From Archilochus colubris (taxonomy: Eukaryota; Chordata; Aves; Apodiformes; Trochilidae): DNA of 64,000 nt. Of this stretch, positions 23,146 through 35,715 are shown one piece after another (position 1 is the first letter of the stretch; every line of letters starts with the position of its first letter). The DNA is taken from NCBI GenBank assembly GCA_023079485.1, contig CM041092.1, positions 8,879,127-8,943,126 of the forward strand, written 5' to 3'. A model generated the notes under the pieces. It was given only the letters and a program-made list of their open reading frames with translations, searched no databases and was not told where the DNA came from. The position numbers and the translations under genes are program-made.

Positions 23146-26020
23146 GTTTAGTTTGGATTCACAAAATCAGTCTGCATAGTTAAAAGGTCAAATGAAATAT
23201 TGCTACAGAAGTATTTTCACTGCACATGTGAAGGCCATAACCTGGTGAAAAACTGACTGCTGTATAATAGTAATATATTATAATATAAACAAAGCAATAC
23301 AATTGAAACCATGACTATCCCAGCAAAAATTATTTGATGTCCAGTTTCCCTAAGTTTCTAGGTCTTCCTAGAGAAAAACTAGTTTACAGATCTTCTCTCT
23401 TACTGCCTTACTGCCCCTTCTCAAACATCGTGGGGAATTTCTTGCAGCCCTGAAGCAAGCAAAGTCATTCCCATCCTACACCTGGGTAAATCAGTCTGGC
23501 TTCACTGGTCCCAGCTGTGAGGAGCTACTGGTGTAGCCTGCTTGGGCTGCTTATTCTGAAATGTCTGGAGCTGGGAGGCTGTAAAACAGGTAGTTTGGGT
23601 TTGGGCTAGGAAGAGCAGAATCATAAAGCCTGCTGCTGCAGGGAGGTAATGAAGGGTCAGGAGCAGAAGGAGGTCCATTAGGGAAAAGCCACTGGAGGAG
23701 CTGGGTCTGACAGAAATGAGGTAAGGCAGCTGTGGAAAAGGAAATCCTTGGCAGAAGAAGAGAGGTAGAAAAAAGAGAAAAAAAGCCTAAAGGAGGAACA
23801 AAGGTGAAATTTGAAGAGAGAAAGTAGAGATGGAAAATTTAGAAGAAATTAGTAGCTGCAAGAAGCGAATGAGCATTTGGGGACAAACTGGGAGGATCTG
23901 GAATACCTATCTTCCATCCATTCCTTTTTCCCACTGCAAGTTTCAGTTTTCACCTGAAGGTCATTGAAGGTGCTTGAGAAAAGGACAAAGCCCTATTTTA
24001 AGTAAGCCTGTACTGCTCATAGCATCTCCCTGAAATCTCTCTGATCTGCAATCAAACCAACTTTTCTGAGTTTTGAGTTCCCCAGTGCAACACCAGATTT
24101 TCCCCAAAACTGTGGCTGTTCAAACCTCATATCCAGTACAGACCCTTGGTCTTGGTGGTGGGAAAAGAACAAATTTGTTTCAGAATTTGTTGCCTCCTTT
24201 CAGGAAACTTGTGACAATGACTCTGCTTGCAGTTAGCAAGCCCTTCCCCACAGGGGTTAGTGTTTCTCATGTGAAAACAAGGAATAACAATTTAAAAATT
24301 TTTTCAATAAAATTTTTACCTCTTTCCAGAGAGACTGAATGCTGTTCTTCAGAATACATGACCCCTCAACATGCCCACACCCAGGACATGTGAAGGGACA
24401 AGGGAGGTGACAAGGAGAATCAGCAAATGTCTCTGTTGTCTGTCCTGAGCACAATCAGTCTGTAATGTTAGGAAATGCAACCCTGACATGTGCTCAGGCT
24501 TTGTTTCAGCCAAAGAAGCTGTAAAGTGGGATTTTTTTGTGCTGTGCTCAAGATCTCTTGTATGGAAGCTGCCAATGCATGGCTGAGATAGTGTATTTTT
24601 CCTGTCCCCACACCCCCTTTCTCCCTGTGTTCCCTCTCTCCACTTAAAATTCTGCTTCCTGATAGAAAGGGATAAGAGCCAAAAGTTCCCTAATTCTGGA
24701 AACTGCCTGAGTCTGAGGTTTTGACTTAATTTATCTTTACCTGATGATGTGAGTGAGCTACAAGCCTGTTGACCTCTGTAGCGTTATCCGAGGCTAAATC
24801 AGGATATCCCTGATCCACAAAGGAACCATTGTGCAGCATGTTGGCATTTGATCATGCTGGAGAATGAAAGCCATACTTGAGTGAGGCCTACAAGTGCCTC
24901 ATTACTGCACTGTAAACAACTGGATATTACAGTAATGGACAAGGCTTTGAGTGCTACGAACGGCTTCACATGCACTTTATTGATTTGCAGTGTGCACTGA
25001 GATGGTCTGCTGTAATAAATACAAATGCCACAGCCTAGAAATGTCAGAACAACTTATTAAAAATGTGTCTCTTCCTTGCTCGTGCAACACAGCATGGATG
25101 TCTGCACAGCTGCAGGATTGTGGCAAGGTGGGGATGAAGCTGTGGCTCAAAATTCAGTGTTGGAAGGATATAAATTCAGCATATAAACTGAGCCTGTACT
25201 GACCATCCCTTGCCTTTTGCTTTGTGCAGACAAGACTTCCCCTGTGCCTCAGAACATATTTCACTTTGCAGAAGAGAATAAATGTTTCTCACATCTCAGG
25301 AGAGCTGAGGTGGTACTAGAGCTCAGCCTACATACCACAGGCAGCTCTCTGCCCACCTTCCACTGCTTAGAGAAGCAAGAAGTGCCTTTGGGAGCCAGCA
25401 TTTCTCTTAACAGTACAGCTGTTTTATCTAAATGTGGATGAGGAAACCCTTCAGCTTTTACAAGAGCTGTAGTACAAACAAAAGACTTGTGATAGATCTG
25501 CGTGCCTCTACTGTGTGCACCTGAAGTCTGTGTATGTACTCTTACAAATGTGTATCTCTCTCTCTTTCTCCCCATTTATACATATATACATTTAAATTCC
25601 TTGACCAGCTCAACATTTCCAATATCATCTTGGTCCATTAAAGGGTAAGAGGCAACTTTCTGAAGAAAATGGCTTGCATCCATCTGTTGTCTCTGTTAAA
25701 GCAGGATTTCCTAAGACATCCTTCTTTGTTGCAGCAATGGAAGTCTGCACCTCCTGGCTGGACTCTATCACTTCTGAGTCAATTCATACCCTGGCTGTCA
25801 GTTTTATCTTAAGTTTTCCACACATGTCCTGACATCCCCTTTAGCTCACTACGTTAAAGAGTGTTGCAGTGAAGAGTCTGTCCATGACTACTACCTATAT
25901 GCAGGATTTACGTTTGGAAACCTCTCAGTCTCACCTGCCCAGAACTCTAGCTAGTGGAAGAAAGTGAAAATGGAATGGGGAAAATTGCTTTGCTATAAAT
26001 GATAGGCTGTTCATTATAAC

Positions 26021-26070
26021 AAAAAAAAACCCCAAAAACCACAAACCAAAAAAAAAACCCAAACCCAAAC
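26021..26070 (+). repeat. A/C-rich low-complexity patch
   Basis: Runs of A with CCC and CC interruptions, ending in two CCCAAA-like units. It resembles low-complexity DNA and is too short and irregular to be an interstitial telomere repeat. Confidence 0.7.
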
Positions 26071-28804
26071 AGTTTATGAATGAGTGTGGAATGTGATGAG
26101 GGCTATGGAAAGGCTGAGAGAAGTAGGTGGAAATCTCGTGCTGGAAACTCCATTCTGTTTCCACAGTCATGAACATAAATATGGCCTGTGCTCCAAGAAT
26201 GTAACTTTGTACTCTCAGATAGGTATTTCCATGATATTCATCAGCCTTAGTATGTTGCAGATGACAACTGAATTAAACCCCATCATACCCTATTTAAAGG
26301 AGAATTACTGTGCTCATCATGCAGCCTGAAAAATAGAAAGATGTTTTAGCCCCAGTGCAGGGCTTGTGGCAAAACTGAATCCATAAGCTGATTCCATGTG
26401 ATTGTTCTTTGTCCTTGTATTCATAGAAAAAGTCCTTTTGAGTTTAGTAACAGGAGGTACTGTGGAATTTCACAGAAGCCTGTAACTACAGAAACTTCCA
26501 GGACCCCTTATTTTTTAGAGTTGTTCTCTTTGTGGTTCAGGTTGTCCTCTGGATTTACAGATGGATTGTAATGTTCTGCTGAGGATACCACAGGAAATGG
26601 GTGAGTATTGAGCAGTTTAAAGAAGGTGAAATGCTTTGCACCCCCAGGCCCCCCATTTGGTAGGCATGTCAGGAGTGGGGAGGAGGGCCTGCTGTTAACC
26701 TCATCTGATGGATAGTCCCTGAGGCACCACTGCCATCTGCTGAAAGCTCTAGCAGCCCATGGGGATGTATTAGGAAGTCATAACTGACAGCCTTACCACT
26801 GCACTAAGCTCAGCAGAAAGTGAGCACAGTCTGGCCCACAGAATTTTATGGAGATATTTTCTTTGAGGTTTTGCTTTGTGAGTCTGCCTTAGATTTCTAT
26901 AGCAAATCTATAATCCTTTACAAAGTCTTGGCACACTCATCACAAATTATAGATACTACATTTGGAGGACCATCTTTCTGAGGAAGTCATAGTGATGTCT
27001 GCTCATACTTGTGAAGGTTGTTATAGATTTGCCACTTTTATCTGAACAAACCTTTTTTTTTTTTTTTTGAAGCACATGAGAAGGAGGTGTCCTGCTTGCA
27101 TTGTGTAAATGTCCTGCTGCGGAGCAGTGATCACTTCTTCAACATCACACACACTTCATGGTCAGATTTGTCAAAAAAGAAAGCAAAATGATTGTCTTAA
27201 GTATGGGAGAAGCTATTGCGTGTTCAGATCTCTGGGCTTTGGAAAATAACCTGGTTCATATCTTTCTGACAATCCATCCTTGGAGGGTGAGGAGAAGGGA
27301 GCTGCTGGTATGAGCAAGCTGGTACAGGCGTATATTCTTTCTGTAGAGCCAGCCTGAAGGAAGTAGAAACTACTCCCAAAGCCAGCTGGTATTTTTCTGT
27401 TGCTGATCTGATATCACACATAGAATAGAGGAAGCCAACAGCCATGGTGTCTCCTGGGGGTTGATCCAATTTGACCAGGAGACTGAAGTGAGTAGAAAAG
27501 TGCTGACTAAAGAGACCTTGGATCAAGCACCAACCTCCTGTTATCAGAGTTCAGTGTAAGTGATGTGAGGTTGAATAAAATCTCCCCAGCTAAATTGTCC
27601 TTAGTTTAAATGTCATAGTTGACTAGAGTGATGGATATATACTAACATTTGCTTTTTCCTTCCACTCTTACTTTTAGAATCAAAGATGCTTGTAGGGGTA
27701 TATATACCTTGGAAATTCATTATTAAAATGTTTATGGTGTTTGGTTTTTTTTACTTTAAATTTCAGAATCATATTCATAAATAGTACCAACTGCTGTTTC
27801 AACAAGGAGAAGCTGCATTACAATCAATATTATATATTACATTCTGGGGTCTGTTGTGAGCAGATAGTATTAAGACATACATAATTTATCAATGACCTCA
27901 GAAGTGGCCCAAAGTCTTTAGGGAGAATCAGGTCAAGTTTTGTTCAATCTTTCAATGACTTTGTAGCTGCCAGGTTAACTTGACTGTACTGTAAACCTAT
28001 TAACATCACTGGAGTTAAATAGCCAACTGCTTAAGGGAAGTGAAAAATGCAGAGAGTTAACAACTAACTAATAGGTTTTTCAACACAATAAAAACAAAGG
28101 AAACCAAGAGATTTCTATTTTGGATAATCAATTTTGCATCCTGAAGAACATACTGGGTAGAGGGCTGGAAACTATGAGAAGGCAATTCTTTGCAGTTCCA
28201 GCCAGAACACAGCTACAGGCCTGAATGCAGCGTGTCATTATGATTAATTATGGGTAATGAGTGTTTTATGAACCTAAGAAAGAAAAGCATTTATTTTTCT
28301 GGTATTCTAGTGGTATTGTCTTGTTTTGTTTCAAAGCTGGGAGCGTGAAGCCAAACACATGATGAAACCCCTTTATTAGTTCTTTTGTTTTCTTCTAGAC
28401 TGTTACTACACTTATGGGGCCAAATCCCCATCACACAGTACAAGAAACAAGGATTCAGTTCCAGAGCTCTGGGATTTATATTTTTTTCCTTTGTTCAGCT
28501 TAATTCATTTTCTGTGGCAGAAACCCCATAGACCTATGTAGGATGCTGCTCAACAGGCAGAAGAGGAGGCAGGACTGGCCCATTCCAGGAAGGGTCTGCT
28601 GCTGGGAGTTTATTATCCAGTCAGGCTGGAGTCAAAGCTTCCTGGAATGCCGTGGAGCATTTTTTTTCTTTTTTTTCCAGGCCCTGAGACCAGAGCATTG
28701 GGGAGCTCATCTAGAATCCTGCAGCTGAGAAAGATGAAAGCTTGAGAGTAGCTGTGGCTGAGGGGGTAGGGCTGTGACAATGACCCCACTCAGACGATCC
28801 TAGA

Positions 28805-28823
28805 ATTGACACCCAGTGTCAAT
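28805..28823. repeat. Perfect 8-bp inverted repeat, 3-nt spacer
   Basis: ATTGACAC at 28805-28812 and GTGTCAAT at 28816-28823 flank CCA. The symmetric TGACAC/GTGTCA core could be a dimeric protein site. No other support. Confidence 0.5.
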
Positions 28824-29072
28824 GCCACCCAGCACTGCCAGCATAGAGTGCTCTGGGAACTTCCACCCCTCTGGAATCTTTGTGCTTTCGAGGCCAGGAT
28901 CTCTGCTAAATTAGCGATGTGCATACTGTTGGCTTTATTCGCCGAGGTATTTGTGCAGAGGGGCAGCAAGAGGGTGGATGCAAAGACCTTTTGCTCCATC
29001 CATGTGTTTGAGGAGGAGGCAGCAGGGCAGGATTAGGGCTCCTGGTGCTATTGGCACCTTCAGTTTAAAAAA

Positions 29073-29152
29073 TGTGTAAAAAAAAAAAAAAAAAAGAGTG
29101 GGGAAAAAAATAAATAAAGGGGAAAAAATAATTAAAAAAGCGAAAAAGAATG
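29073..29152 (+). repeat. A-rich low-complexity tract including A18
   Basis: A18 at 29078-29095 followed by A-rich DNA broken by GTGGGG, TAAATAAAGGGG and TAATTAAAAAAGCG. It resembles the A-rich tail of a retroposon, but I could not recognise a body upstream. The sequence upstream (28540-29070) is more GC-rich than average and unassigned. Confidence 0.75.
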
Positions 29153-29399
29153 AGTCAGGGAGAGCCCTGGTCTTTGGCACTTCCCCGGTGCGCCAGGAGG
29201 TGGTGCAAAGCCCCTGCTCATCCCAGGCAGGAGACATTTCCTTCTTCCAGGGAAGCCTCTGATGCTTGTACTACCCAGGAAAAATACTAGAGGTTTAACC
29301 CTCCCCAGCATGCTTCTCTCATTCTGGTGTTTTGGTACGTACTCAAGGTTAATAATATTAACTGTGCAAAAGCAAGAAAATGCTGGGGAACTTATCCTA
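29153..29399. other. Short unique non-coding stretch
   Basis: No gene or named repeat is seen. Two open frames on the minus strand (100 and 106 codons) cross this stretch and the adjoining A-rich tract, and show low-complexity content only. Confidence 0.5.
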
Positions 29400-30900
29400 C
29401 TCACAGCTATTATCATGCTGTGATAATAGTAAATAAATAAAGGTATTACCAAACGACTTCTAAAGCTTTGTATTTAAAGGACAAACGAGACTTGCTGTGA
29501 AGGATTCAGACAAAAATGTGATTCAATTTTAGATTCCGTGTGCTTGCTTTTCCATTTTTTATAACTGCTTTCTTCTTAATAATTAAACCTTTTCATGGAA
29601 TAATGCTAAAAATAATATGAGTAAAAATAAAGGGATTTGCATAAACCCTTGTTTCCACGTGCATTAATTAAAAACACATTAAAAGCTGGGTCATGGAAGT
29701 GTGTTGTTAGTTATACCTTTCTCTAAAGAGGAACTGCTTAATGTTTTCCTTTTTGTCTTACTTGAAATACTGTACATTAGCAATAAGTAGTTTGTAAATA
29801 GATTTTATGGCCTTTGGTAGTATTTTAACAAAACAACTAACTTGTTTTTGTGACAGAGCTGTGCAAATATGGCTTGATTGCTGAACTACTGGAACATGAG
29901 CAAAATAAATGTATTAATTTCATGCAAACTGAAGTTTTTATTTAATTTTTAAAGTCTTATAGTATGATTACAAAGTTGCTGTATGAAAACTTGTTTAACA
30001 ATGTAAGAGCAAAATTGCATGGGCATGAATTCAGCTTATGCAGAAAATACAAAAATAGCCTCAGTTTATTGTTCCTCATATTAGAGAAGTTCTGGTTTGT
30101 TTTTTAAAGAACAAGGGCCTGTAAGAAATGCATTCATTTCTACTTCTCGATTGGCAGTGATTAGCAATGCCTATTGTGCAATAGTTTAGACAACCAGTAT
30201 AGAAAAAGCAGTATATTTCAGTGTAATTTCTCTGGAACAAAACAAGATATAACATTTTTTAGAAATTATTTTTGATACCTTTAACTTTTATTCTCTCCTA
30301 GCCAACAAATATTTTTCATGCAAACTTTGCCCCTGTTCCAAGTACAAAAGCTTGCATTGATTTTATGAATGCAGACTTCACTGGGCAGTACGTGTATTTG
30401 TTTTAATTTTTAAGGTGCACTGGACATGAAGTGTTTTGAAAGTTAAAAGAATATTTAGTATTAAATTTGTGCTTAATTCCTTGCTTTTTAAAATTCTGAG
30501 GAGTGGTAGATTTTTTTATCCCTACCTTAATAGGAACACATATACGTATTTATTTTGCATTTTGCTTTGCAGGTTGTTGTCACTTTGAAAGTGAATGGTT
30601 AGGGAGGAATAATGCTGGAGAGCTTTATATCTAAATATAGAAAGCATCACATATATTATTCTAAATTTCAGGTCTAAAGGACTTTTTAAAAAAGGTTGGA
30701 TCAGAATCTGTTGCTTTAAATAAGTGTAACTTTATTAAGTCAGTGGAACTACATTGATTTATATCAGGTAGGATTCTGTTCTCTTTTTCTTTAATCTTAT
30801 TTTAAGCGCAAGTGCTTTTCTACAAACCTGTAAAAGTTCAGCTTTGCTTGTTCAAGAAAATTAATGTTTTGAACTGTGACTTAGAGTATTAAAAAGCCAT
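29400..30900. promoter_or_regulatory. Candidate conserved AT-rich regulatory block
   Basis: About 1.5 kb of AT-rich but complex DNA with almost no simple repeats and no open frame above about 60 codons. It opens with a perfect inverted repeat at 29407-29429. It contains the canonical octamer ATTTGCAT at 29635-29642, octamer-like ATGCAAA words at 29932-29938 and again near 30319, and many TAAT-type homeodomain words (TGCATTAATTAAAAAC near 29661, TATTAATTTCATG near 29922). Clustering of POU and homeodomain words in unique AT-rich DNA is typical of conserved non-coding elements near developmental genes. AT richness alone raises the chance of these words, so the call is tentative. Confidence 0.35.
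29407..29429. repeat. Perfect 9-bp inverted repeat, 5-nt loop
   Basis: CTATTATCA at 29407-29415 pairs with TGATAATAG at 29421-29429 across TGCTG. As RNA it would form a small hairpin. It lies at the start of the AT-rich regulatory-looking block. Confidence 0.6.
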
Positions 30901-31519
30901 TTCAGAATATATCCAGATTTTCTGTTCTTGCTAATTTAACTTTCCCTTATTATCTTTGGAGAATGTCATTTTTGGAGCATGCTAATGCAGCAAACTTTCA
31001 TACCATCATTAAGGATCATGGTTTATTGGATTTCATCTGCCTACTCAAGCAAACATTTGTTTAGTGACACTCTTAAATACAAGCTTGTGCTAGAAATGTC
31101 AGAACTGCTGCTTAAAAGTTTATATGGAAAAACTTTGTTGCTTTTAAGATAACCCAGAAAGAAATTAAAATGGAGAAGTTTTACATTAACTTTCTCTGTG
31201 GTGCTATTACTTGGCCCATGGAATCTTTTCAAGATTATTATGTGATAGTGACAAAATTTATAATTAAGTTTGGGGAAAACATGCATAAGGTTTGATCTGA
31301 GGGTACAGATACAGCTCAGGCACTGTGGATGCAGGTGTGTATCTATCACCTTTCAGCAATCGTTTTCTTTGACAGATCTTCAGAGCAACAATTGAATGGA
31401 CAACATTCTAACATCACAATGGCTTTGTCTGGATCTTCATGTTGTAAGGCTAATGGGAAATTTCTTATTTAACTCACTTCTGATCTTTTTTTCCTTTTGT
31501 TTAGCTGACCACACACACC
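30901..31519. other. Unique AT-rich DNA, no gene seen
   Basis: No recognisable feature. A minus-strand open frame of 102 codons at 31041-31349 has no family resemblance. Confidence 0.5.
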
Positions 31520-31601
31520 AAAAAAAAAAAAAAAAAAAAAAAAAGAAAAAAAAAAGAAAAAAAAGGGAAAAAAAAAGAACAGAAAAAGAAAAAGTGGAGA
31601 A
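31520..31601 (+). repeat. A-rich purine tract
   Basis: A25 at 31520-31544, then A runs broken by single or double G, and finally AGAAAAAGAAAAAGTGGAGA. The tract is about 80 bases of almost pure purine. Translated it gives a poly-lysine stretch, which is why an open frame spans it; this is not a gene. Confidence 0.92.
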
Positions 31602-34600
31602 ACAGCATTTCTCATTTTTTTATAACCAGTGCTGAAAATCTGTCACAGCTACCAAGGAAAACTAAAGAAAACCAGAAACAGAAAGACTATTATTTATAGC
31701 TCACAAGATACAGTATGGCACCATATGGTAGAATTTATCAAATTCTTTCCTTTCTCATGCATTCCCTCTCATGGAATAGAGGCCATAGACAGTTCCCTCT
31801 TGCAGTCCTTGCTTTGCTAGCTGCTCAGTCATTTACATCACAGGCTAAATCCTGCTTGACCTAAGTGCTTTTATACCCATAAACCTACTCAGGAGGGCAT
31901 GGAAAGCAGGGTTTGGACCTCTGTATTTATTTCATCTTCCTGTGGGTGCAGTTTTGCTCGGAATGCTGTTTGCATTTCAATCAACTAAAACAAGAGGATG
32001 GATAAATTAATGCCTGACTTAGCTCTCCGCATCTGATACTGAAATGAACAGCAGTCTTCCAAGGGTTTAAGTTGCAGGGTGACACTTACCAGGTGTAAGG
32101 TGCTGTAAGGTTAAGAAGCATCAAACCTATAATAAGAGTCTGACTTCCTCTTCATTTTGTCTCCTTTTGTGTTACATACTAGGGCAAGGAAGGTCTGCCA
32201 ATCACTATCATTTCTTTTTCTTGTTCTGTAAAGACTGGGTCGTCACAGCAACAGGCCTGTGACAGGCTGGTATCCATTTAGAGCTCCAGGGGGGTCCTAA
32301 TAGGATTGAACCAAAAGATCAAGTGAATAGCTTCCTATTTTAGATTTGTAATAACTCTGAACTGCTTGCATATACATGGACCTTACAGTGTTATGAGGAG
32401 ACTTTTTACCAGAGAAAAGATCTGTCTGTTTCTAAGAGCTCTGTACTTTTCAAAGGATGCCCGTTAGCCTACTGCATCCTTGGAAAAGGGGAAGAAAAAA
32501 GAACACAAAACCAAAACAAAGAAACCCAAACCAAACAAAAATTAGGCCCACTTCCCTTTTTTCTGCACACATGAAATTGGAAGGTGTCATTTCCTTTCAT
32601 TAATTCATTTTACCAGATCAAAGTAAATAGTCTGTTTATACAGAACAAAGACGCCCCTTTTTGGTATTCTGTTGAAGTCGCTATCAGATTCAGAAGTTTA
32701 CTCATCTTTCTGAAATCTGGCAAGGCTGCATGCTGCTGAGATTAGAGCCAAACAGCTCATGCAAAACGGGCAAATAAATTCCACGCAAAAAAAAAAAAAA
32801 AAATTCTAAGGGAGAAAAAAATTAGGAAGGGAGCATTTTGTTGATTTGGGAAACTCTCGAGAGGCTGGGGCTCTTGTTGAGCTTGCAGGAGGCTTTGGTA
32901 AACTCACAATACTTGGCACACAGAGGAAGAACTGGTAGAGAAGGGAAGACCAGTATTTTGTTAGAGTTATTTTTACTGATTATGGAATCCATTAGGAAAT
33001 AAATTTTGCTTCATACATTTCATTCCCAGCCAGATTCTTATATCTATTGTTCATTAGCAATAGCATTTAATGTGGAACTTCTTGTTGGGCAAGATTCCAA
33101 GAGTAAACTCATCAAGCTCTAGCTCCAGGAACTGTAAAACATGTTTTTTAAAAAGGCTACATTCTGGTAGCTAGTTTGTTTTCCTAAAGCAATTCTTTCT
33201 GAAGTTGTTGCATTTGGAGAGAGATAGCAGGTGGGGGCTTCATGTGAACTGCACTGTCTGAAGGTTTTAGTGTCTTCACATCCTTAATGCTGTCTTGCCA
33301 GGATGCCCCGCTCTGCAGATGTGTGTTTTGGTGTCTCAAATTTGATGATGCTATGTAAAGTTGTGACACCTGAAGCCTGCTCCTGGAGAGGCTGTCTTTT
33401 GGGTTCTATCCTTGTGCTCATTGTTTGGCTGCTTAAATGATAATTTCTATACCGTCTCTGAATCTCTCAGCTAGCAGAATTTTTAGTCTTTGCCTTCTCC
33501 ACCCTAGCAAATATTTTTGTTTAACCACAGCATGCCTTCATCATCTTAACCCCAATACTAGACTCTTTGAGGAGGGTTGCTTTCAACTTAGTTTTAAATA
33601 ACCTGCAGTTTCTATACTAAAAGTGGGAGAGTCACACATGTAAAGAAATATTCACAAGGACTGTGCCTGGATGAGAAAATCATTGTATTTTCCAGGTACA
33701 ATCTTGGCATATACAATTTTTCCTGGCACTTTTATCAATACAAATTTTGAAAAGGATTTTGCATAGATTAGGGACACTCAGAGACACTCGGTTAATTAGA
33801 ATTAGGGGCATCCCTCTGTGAGAAAGGATTAGGCAGGTAAAAGACTAGGACTGTGATCCGTCAACCTATAGGGACAATGGCAAAACTGCAGTTCATTGGT
33901 TTGGACCCTGTGTGTGGAGTCAAGATACATGACAATGAGGACCAAGATGAAGGGAGCACTGGGGGAGGGACCATACAGGAAAGCCTAGGGGCCTCTGTAA
34001 TGGGTTTTGAATGGATCTTCCTAGGCACGACTGCCCTAACCCCAAATATCTCAAACTTCCTTTTTCCGTGCAGCCAAATCAAAAGCTAGACATGGCAATT
34101 GGATTTTTATGAGGGTCTTTACAAGGGTTTCTGTTAGCTTTTACTCAGATTTCCTAGAGTGTAACACGGAGTGAAAAAATATAACAGATTGGAAGTTCTA
34201 TGCATATTTTATTATGAATTTAAGGTTTCTTTTGATGGAGGCTTTTGGCATGCTTTCTATGATTTGAAACAGAGGGTATTATTTCTTTGCTATAGCTTTC
34301 CCTTGAAAAACCTGTGTCATAAAGACTTCCATTCTGGTGAAGCGAGTCTTAAAGGATCTTCTTAACACAAAGAACATCCTCATTCACCTGTTAGATGTGA
34401 AATTTTGAGGAAATTATCCTAGAGACTTTGAGTGTTACCTTCCAGATGTGAAGGAGGCCACAAGTCTTGGTGGCAAAGAAGACAAAAATCAAGTTCCAAT
34501 CCCACACTTTATTGCTAATCAGTTTTCTAATAAGCACCACTATAATTTAAAACTTTAACATACCAGATTTGCATAAGGAAGAAAAAGATCAAGCAAATTC

Positions 34601-35463
34601 TTTTATTCTTTCCCTGCTGCATTTCTTCTATTCAGCCAGGTCTACCAGCTTAATGCTGGTGTCACTGTCAGGTCCTGAGCAGGACTTAGTTTGGTTTCCT
34701 GATGTCATTTATCCCAAGTTAGCCTATCCATGTCTGAAGCACTATCCTGCATCATAATTCCCTTTCCCCCCTTGTTGTGCTCCAGTTGAAATTAAGATCT
34801 TGCTTGTTCTGTGCTACTTTGCAGTCATTTAGGATCTGCTTACTTCCTGGCTGCAGCATCTGGAGAGACCACAGTCACTGCTGTAAGGACACATGATAAA
34901 TTACAGTTTTGACTTTAAAAAACAGCTCTAAACCTAATATGTTGATTTGGGATTCTTCTTTTTTTTTTTTTTTTTTTTTCCTTAACTTTCAGGCCTCAGA
35001 CCAGTAAGTCTTACATGATGAAGCTTTTCTATCTTTAAAGGATTATTTGGTTCATTTCCATGAAGAAGTTTGCTGACAATGTTGAGGCCTGACCTAACAC
35101 GAGTGCAACCAGATCCTGGCTGCCTGCTGGGCAATGTGTTATTCTATCTTCACCTGCAGAAGAAACAACTTTACCAGGCTTTTAAGATGTGTTTATAACC
35201 TTTGTTTTTTCAGTGTATGAGCTAGGCTGTTCTTTGCATATGTGTTTGTAGCTGAAGAATTTACTCAGAGTAAAATGCTGGTGTCTAACTATGCTGAGTC
35301 TCTTGGCTGTTTCTTCCACTTGCAGAACTAAACTTCACAACTGGCTTATAATCAGGCTTTTTAGCACTTTGATGTTTCTGATGAAATGTTGCAAAAAGGA
35401 CCCTGAACAAACAGGGTGTAATACAGGTGTCTTCAAGTGAAGTAATCCTAACTCCTGTTAGAC
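31602..35463. other. Unique non-coding DNA, no gene seen
   Basis: Nearly 4 kb without a recognised gene. Homopolymers are A17 at 32787-32803 and T21 at 34959-34979. A 78-codon plus-strand frame at 33853-34089 and a 73-codon minus-strand frame lie over the same DNA, but neither matches a family I know. Confidence 0.5.
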
Positions 35464-35491
35464 CCTCATGGAAAGGACCCTTTCCATGAGG
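35464..35491. repeat. Perfect palindrome, 13-bp arms, 2-nt centre
   Basis: CCTCATGGAAAGG at 35464-35476 and its exact reverse complement CCTTTCCATGAGG at 35479-35491 flank AC. This is the longest perfect inverted repeat I noticed in the window. The two-base centre is too tight for a normal RNA loop but suits a cruciform or a symmetric protein site. Confidence 0.85.
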
Positions 35492-35574
35492 AAAACAAAT
35501 ATTTTATTTACCTGAGACATCTGCTATGTTCTCTATTGTCCTGATCTAGACTAAGCTGTCCAGGTCAGAAGTGG

Positions 35575-35715
35575 TCACCTTTGCTATTACTCTGTACCCT
35601 GTCTGTAGGACAGAATTAGTTTTTGTTTTATGTTGTACAGCACCTGGCTCCTGGCACAGTGCTAGTACAAATAATAATAATGTACAGGGCCTGGCACAGC
35701 AACACCTTATGCTCT
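35575..35715 (+). mobile_element. Possible ancient L2/L3- or MIR-tail retroposon remnant
   Basis: TTATGTTGTACAGCACCTGG followed by CTCCTGGCACAGTGCTAGTA and CAAATAATAATAATG resembles the conserved 3' tail of ancient amniote retroposons (a 'TGTACAGCRCCTGGCACA' motif ending in a short AAT repeat). The motif TGTACAGGGCCTGGCACAG recurs immediately after the AAT repeat (35681-35699), suggesting two tandem tails or a local duplication. The assignment is from pattern memory; a Dfam search would decide. Confidence 0.4.

Larger units (their letters stand above)
17463..28804. other. Unique non-coding DNA, no gene seen
   Basis: About 11 kb with no recognisable exon, RNA gene or named interspersed repeat. 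Small features inside are a 13-bp exact tandem duplication at 18296-18321 (TCAGCAGGCAGTT twice), T16 at 19851-19866, a GT repeat at 23131-23145, an A/C-rich patch at 26021-26070 and T16 at 27053-27068. The open frames, at most 106 codons, have no family motifs and overlap on both strands. Confidence 0.5.

Noticed and set aside
26021..26070. Interstitial telomeric repeat
   Set aside because: Units are irregular AAACCC-like words without consecutive TTAGGG/CCCTAA copies.
31396..31635. Lysine-rich 79-codon open frame
   Set aside because: Produced by the A-rich purine tract.
33853..34089. Possible conserved short exon
   Set aside because: Both strands are open for about 75 codons over the same bases and neither product is recognisable.
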